From: CAWGJF01 sp963822905
GTDB taxonomy: Bacteria > Bacteroidota > Ignavibacteria > Ignavibacteriales > Ignavibacteriaceae
NCBI GenBank assembly: GCA_963822905.1
Contig: CAWGJF010000007.1
Coordinates: 1 to 64,000, forward strand
Reading direction: 5' to 3'
DNA length: 64,000 bases
Shown here: one piece after another, positions 61,901 through 64,000 of the stretch
Layout: every line of letters begins with the position of its first letter
Position numbering within the stretch: the first letter of the stretch is position 1
Program-made: the position numbers and the translations under genes
Notes under the pieces: generated by a model
Database searches by the model: none
What the model saw: the letters and a program-made list of their open reading frames with translations, nothing else
Told to the model about the DNA's origin: nothing

Positions 61901-63229
61901 AAGTCGATGTAAAGTTGGGGCACGGTTAAGAAGAATCGGATGTCCTTCAATTATTTTCGCGAGTATATCCCAAATGATTGGATCTTTTCTATCTACGACT
62001 TTTCTTGCACTTTTAACAGTTTTATTATGACCTCTTTCAATCAACTTTCTAATTATGAAAGGTTTGAATAATTCAACCGCCATGTCTTTAGGAAGACCGC
62101 ATTGATGAAGTTTTAACTCCGGACCAACCACAATAACTGAACGACCTGAATAATCGACACGTTTCCCAAGAAGGTTCTGACGGAATCGTCCTTGTTTTCC
62201 CTTCAGCATATCGCTTAAAGATTTTAAGGGGCGGTTGCTGTCACTTCTTACAGCGCTTCCCCTTCTTGAATTATCAAACAATGCATCAACTGCTTCCTGG
62301 AGCATTCTTTTTTCATTTCTTAAGATGACTTCAGGAGCTTTAATATCTATTAATCTTTTAAGTCTGTTATTTCTGATTATTACTCTTCTATAAAGATCAT
62401 TTAAATCACTTGTTGCAAACCTTCCACCTTCCAGAGGAACTAACGGTCTCAACTCTGGTGGGATAACCGGAATATAACCAAGCACCATCCATTCAGGCCT
62501 GTTCTCAACTTTAGGATTTTCATGTTTAAAAGCTTCAATAACTCTAAGACGTTTAAGCAAATCTGCTTTCTTTTGCTGAGAGGTTTCAACTTTTACCTGG
62601 TCTCTTAAAGTTTGAGATAGCTCTTCAACATTAATGCTCTTAAGAATTGTTTTAACCGCATCACCACCAATCTTTGCAACAAATTTATTTGGATCAATAT
62701 CATCAAGTTTTTCATTTCCTGCAGGTAGTGAATTCATTACTTCAAAGTATTGATCTTCAGAAATAAGATCTTTTTTGCTCAATCCCGTTGGGCCTGGATT
62801 AATAACAATATATGATTCATAGTAAATAACTTTTTCAAGTTCTTTAAGACTTAAACCAATAATGTTTCCAATTTTTGAAGGCTGGGCTCTGAAGAACCAT
62901 ATATGAACAACAGGAACTGCGAGACCAATGTGACCCATTCGTTCACGACGGACACTTTTTTGTGTTACCTCAACACCGCATCTATCACAAATAATTCCTT
63001 TGTAACGAATTCTTTTATATTTACCACAGAAGCATTCCCAGTCTCGTGTAGGACCAAAAATTTTCTCACAGAATAATCCATCTTTTTCAGGTCTGAAAGA
63101 TCTATAATTTATAGTTTCAGGCTTTGTTACTTCCCCATAAGATCTAGTTAAAATATCATCCGGACTAGCAAGGCTAATAGTAATAGTATCAATATCCATC
63201 ATTGCATGTTCTTGGATTCTATAAGCCAT
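58979..63229 (-). CDS. rpoC: DNA-directed RNA polymerase subunit beta'
   Basis: 1416 residues. Zinc-binding N-terminus ([20 protein letters not shown]), rudder/lid region ([20 protein letters not shown]), catalytic Mg site [15 protein letters not shown] around residues 466-480, bridge helix and trigger loop region ([40 protein letters not shown]), second zinc site ([16 protein letters not shown]) and C-terminal [20 protein letters not shown]. An insertion between trigger-loop halves (about 980-1150) carries sandwich-barrel hybrid repeats. 46 bp after rpoB. Confidence 0.98.
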   Translation of the reverse strand: [1416 protein letters not shown]

Positions 63230-63275
63230 TTTTATCTCCTAATTTCTTTTTGCATTTTAAATAAGTACCGGGATC

Positions 63276-64000
63276 CTAGTTTATAGTTAAATTTAAACCC
63301 AGACCCTGCAATTCTTTTATCATCACATTAAACGCTTCCGGTACATTTGGTAGCGGAAGGTTTTCACCTTTAACAATTGCTTCATAAGTTTTTGCTCTTC
63401 CGGCAACATCATCACTTTTTACAGTTAATATTTCCTGTAAAATATGAGCAGCTCCATAGCCTTCAAGCGCCCAGACTTCCATTTCTCCAAATCTCTGTCC
63501 GCCGAATTGTGCTTTGCCACCCAATGGTTGCTGTGTAATTAAAGAGTATGGTCCAATTGAACGGGCATGAATTTTATCATCTACCAAATGACTAAGCTTG
63601 AGCATATATATATAACCACAAGTTACTTTCTGATGGAAAGTATCACCGGTTCTTCCATTTATTAGAGTTGTTTTACTGCCGGGATCGATGCCTGCTTTTT
63701 CAATCCATTGTTCAACATCTTCTAATTTGGCACCATCAAAAATTGGTGTCGCAAATTTTACTCCAAGAATTTTTCCAACCCAACCAAGTGCAGTTTCATA
63801 TAGCTGTCCAAGATTCATTCTCGAAGGTACTCCAAGTGGATTTAAAATTATATCGACTGGAGTTCCATCTGGCAAGAATGGCATATCTTCAATAGGAACG
63901 ATTTTGGCAACAACACCCTTGTTGCCGTGACGTCCAGCCATTTTATCTCCAACTGCGAGTTTACGTTTTTTCGCAACATAAACCTTAGCAAGTTGAACAA
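63276..64000 (-). CDS. rpoB: DNA-directed RNA polymerase subunit beta, C-terminal part
   Basis: The frame is open to the window edge, so the gene begins beyond 64000; about 241 C-terminal codons are present. Conserved KLAVGDKMAGRHGNKGVVAK, FLPDGTPVDIILNPLGVPSR, MNLGQLYETALGWV, and the clamp-connecting GKAQFGGQRFGEMEVWALEG, YGAAHILQEILTVKSDDVAG. Ends GLGLNLTIN. Immediately upstream of rpoC. Confidence 0.97.
   Translation of the reverse strand, partial: VQLAKVYVAKKRKLAVGDKMAGRHGNKGVVAKIVPIEDMPFLPDGTPVDIILNPLGVPSRMNLGQLYETALGWVGKILGVKFATPIFDGAKLEDVEQWIEKAGIDPGSKTTLINGRTGDTFHQKVTCGYIYMLKLSHLVDDKIHARSIGPYSLITQQPLGGKAQFGGQRFGEMEVWALEGYGAAHILQEILTVKSDDVAGRAKTYEAIVKGENLPLPNVPEAFNVMIKELQGLGLNLTIN

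Noticed and set aside
1..64000. CRISPR arrays, insertion sequences, prophage, rRNA operons
   Set aside because: No regularly spaced repeats, transposase or integrase motifs, phage structural genes, or rRNA sequence were seen.

Overview
The window looks like a chromosome segment of a Bacteroidota/Chlorobiota-group bacterium, most likely of the Ignavibacteria type. This is an inference. It rests on low GC content, on seven large secreted proteins ending in the type IX secretion (T9SS/Por) C-terminal sorting domain with the 'QNYPNPFNP' motif, on a short primary sigma factor lacking region 1.1, and on an unbroken rpoBC-str-S10-spc-alpha gene chain.

Layout. (1) 1-15 kb, + strand: the end of a Y_Y_Y-domain sensor histidine kinase and its LuxR-type response regulator, followed by six T9SS cargo proteins: two beta-helix/FG-GAP paralogues, two smaller beta-helix proteins, a glycosidase-like protein and a small FN3-like protein. 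A DUF1566-type secreted protein without a sorting domain ends the run. A short palindromic element recurs upstream of the regulator and of the first two cargo genes, which suggests that the two-component pair controls them. (2) 15-26 kb, mixed strands: a 1257-residue propeller/CBM9-like cargo protein, trmB, a small membrane protein, a DUF1579 protein, amylosucrase, an ACT-domain protein, a POT-like transporter, a cupin and a dienelactone hydrolase. Three of these genes (small membrane protein, transporter, cupin) are broken by single-base indels in short homopolymers. A candidate structured RNA with a strong terminator lies at 26.3-26.4 kb. (3) 26.4-29 kb, - strand: an ABC exporter operon with a LolA-like protein. 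(4) 29.3-33 kb, + strand: the B12-dependent ribonucleotide reductase nrdJ.

(5) 33-39.6 kb, - strand: engB, a GAF/degenerate-GGDEF protein, deoB, a small gene plus PIN-domain pair, two EutN/CcmL microcompartment vertex proteins, the primary sigma factor and an NlpC/P60 hydrolase. Five consecutive genes here start with GTG or TTG. (6) 39.6-64 kb, - strand: rplQ back to rpoB, about 24 kb of transcription/translation genes in canonical order. It includes map, infA, the tiny rpmJ, and a tRNA-Gln(UUG) placed between rplR and rpsE. Clear terminators close this chain after rplQ and separate rpoC from the str operon, which has its own near-consensus promoter.

No rRNA, CRISPR array, insertion sequence or prophage is visible. 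The observations most worth following are the orphan microcompartment-vertex genes embedded in a housekeeping operon with throttled start codons, the shared palindromic element, the candidate RNA, and the very recent sequence homogenisation of the sorting-domain ends of two paralogues.
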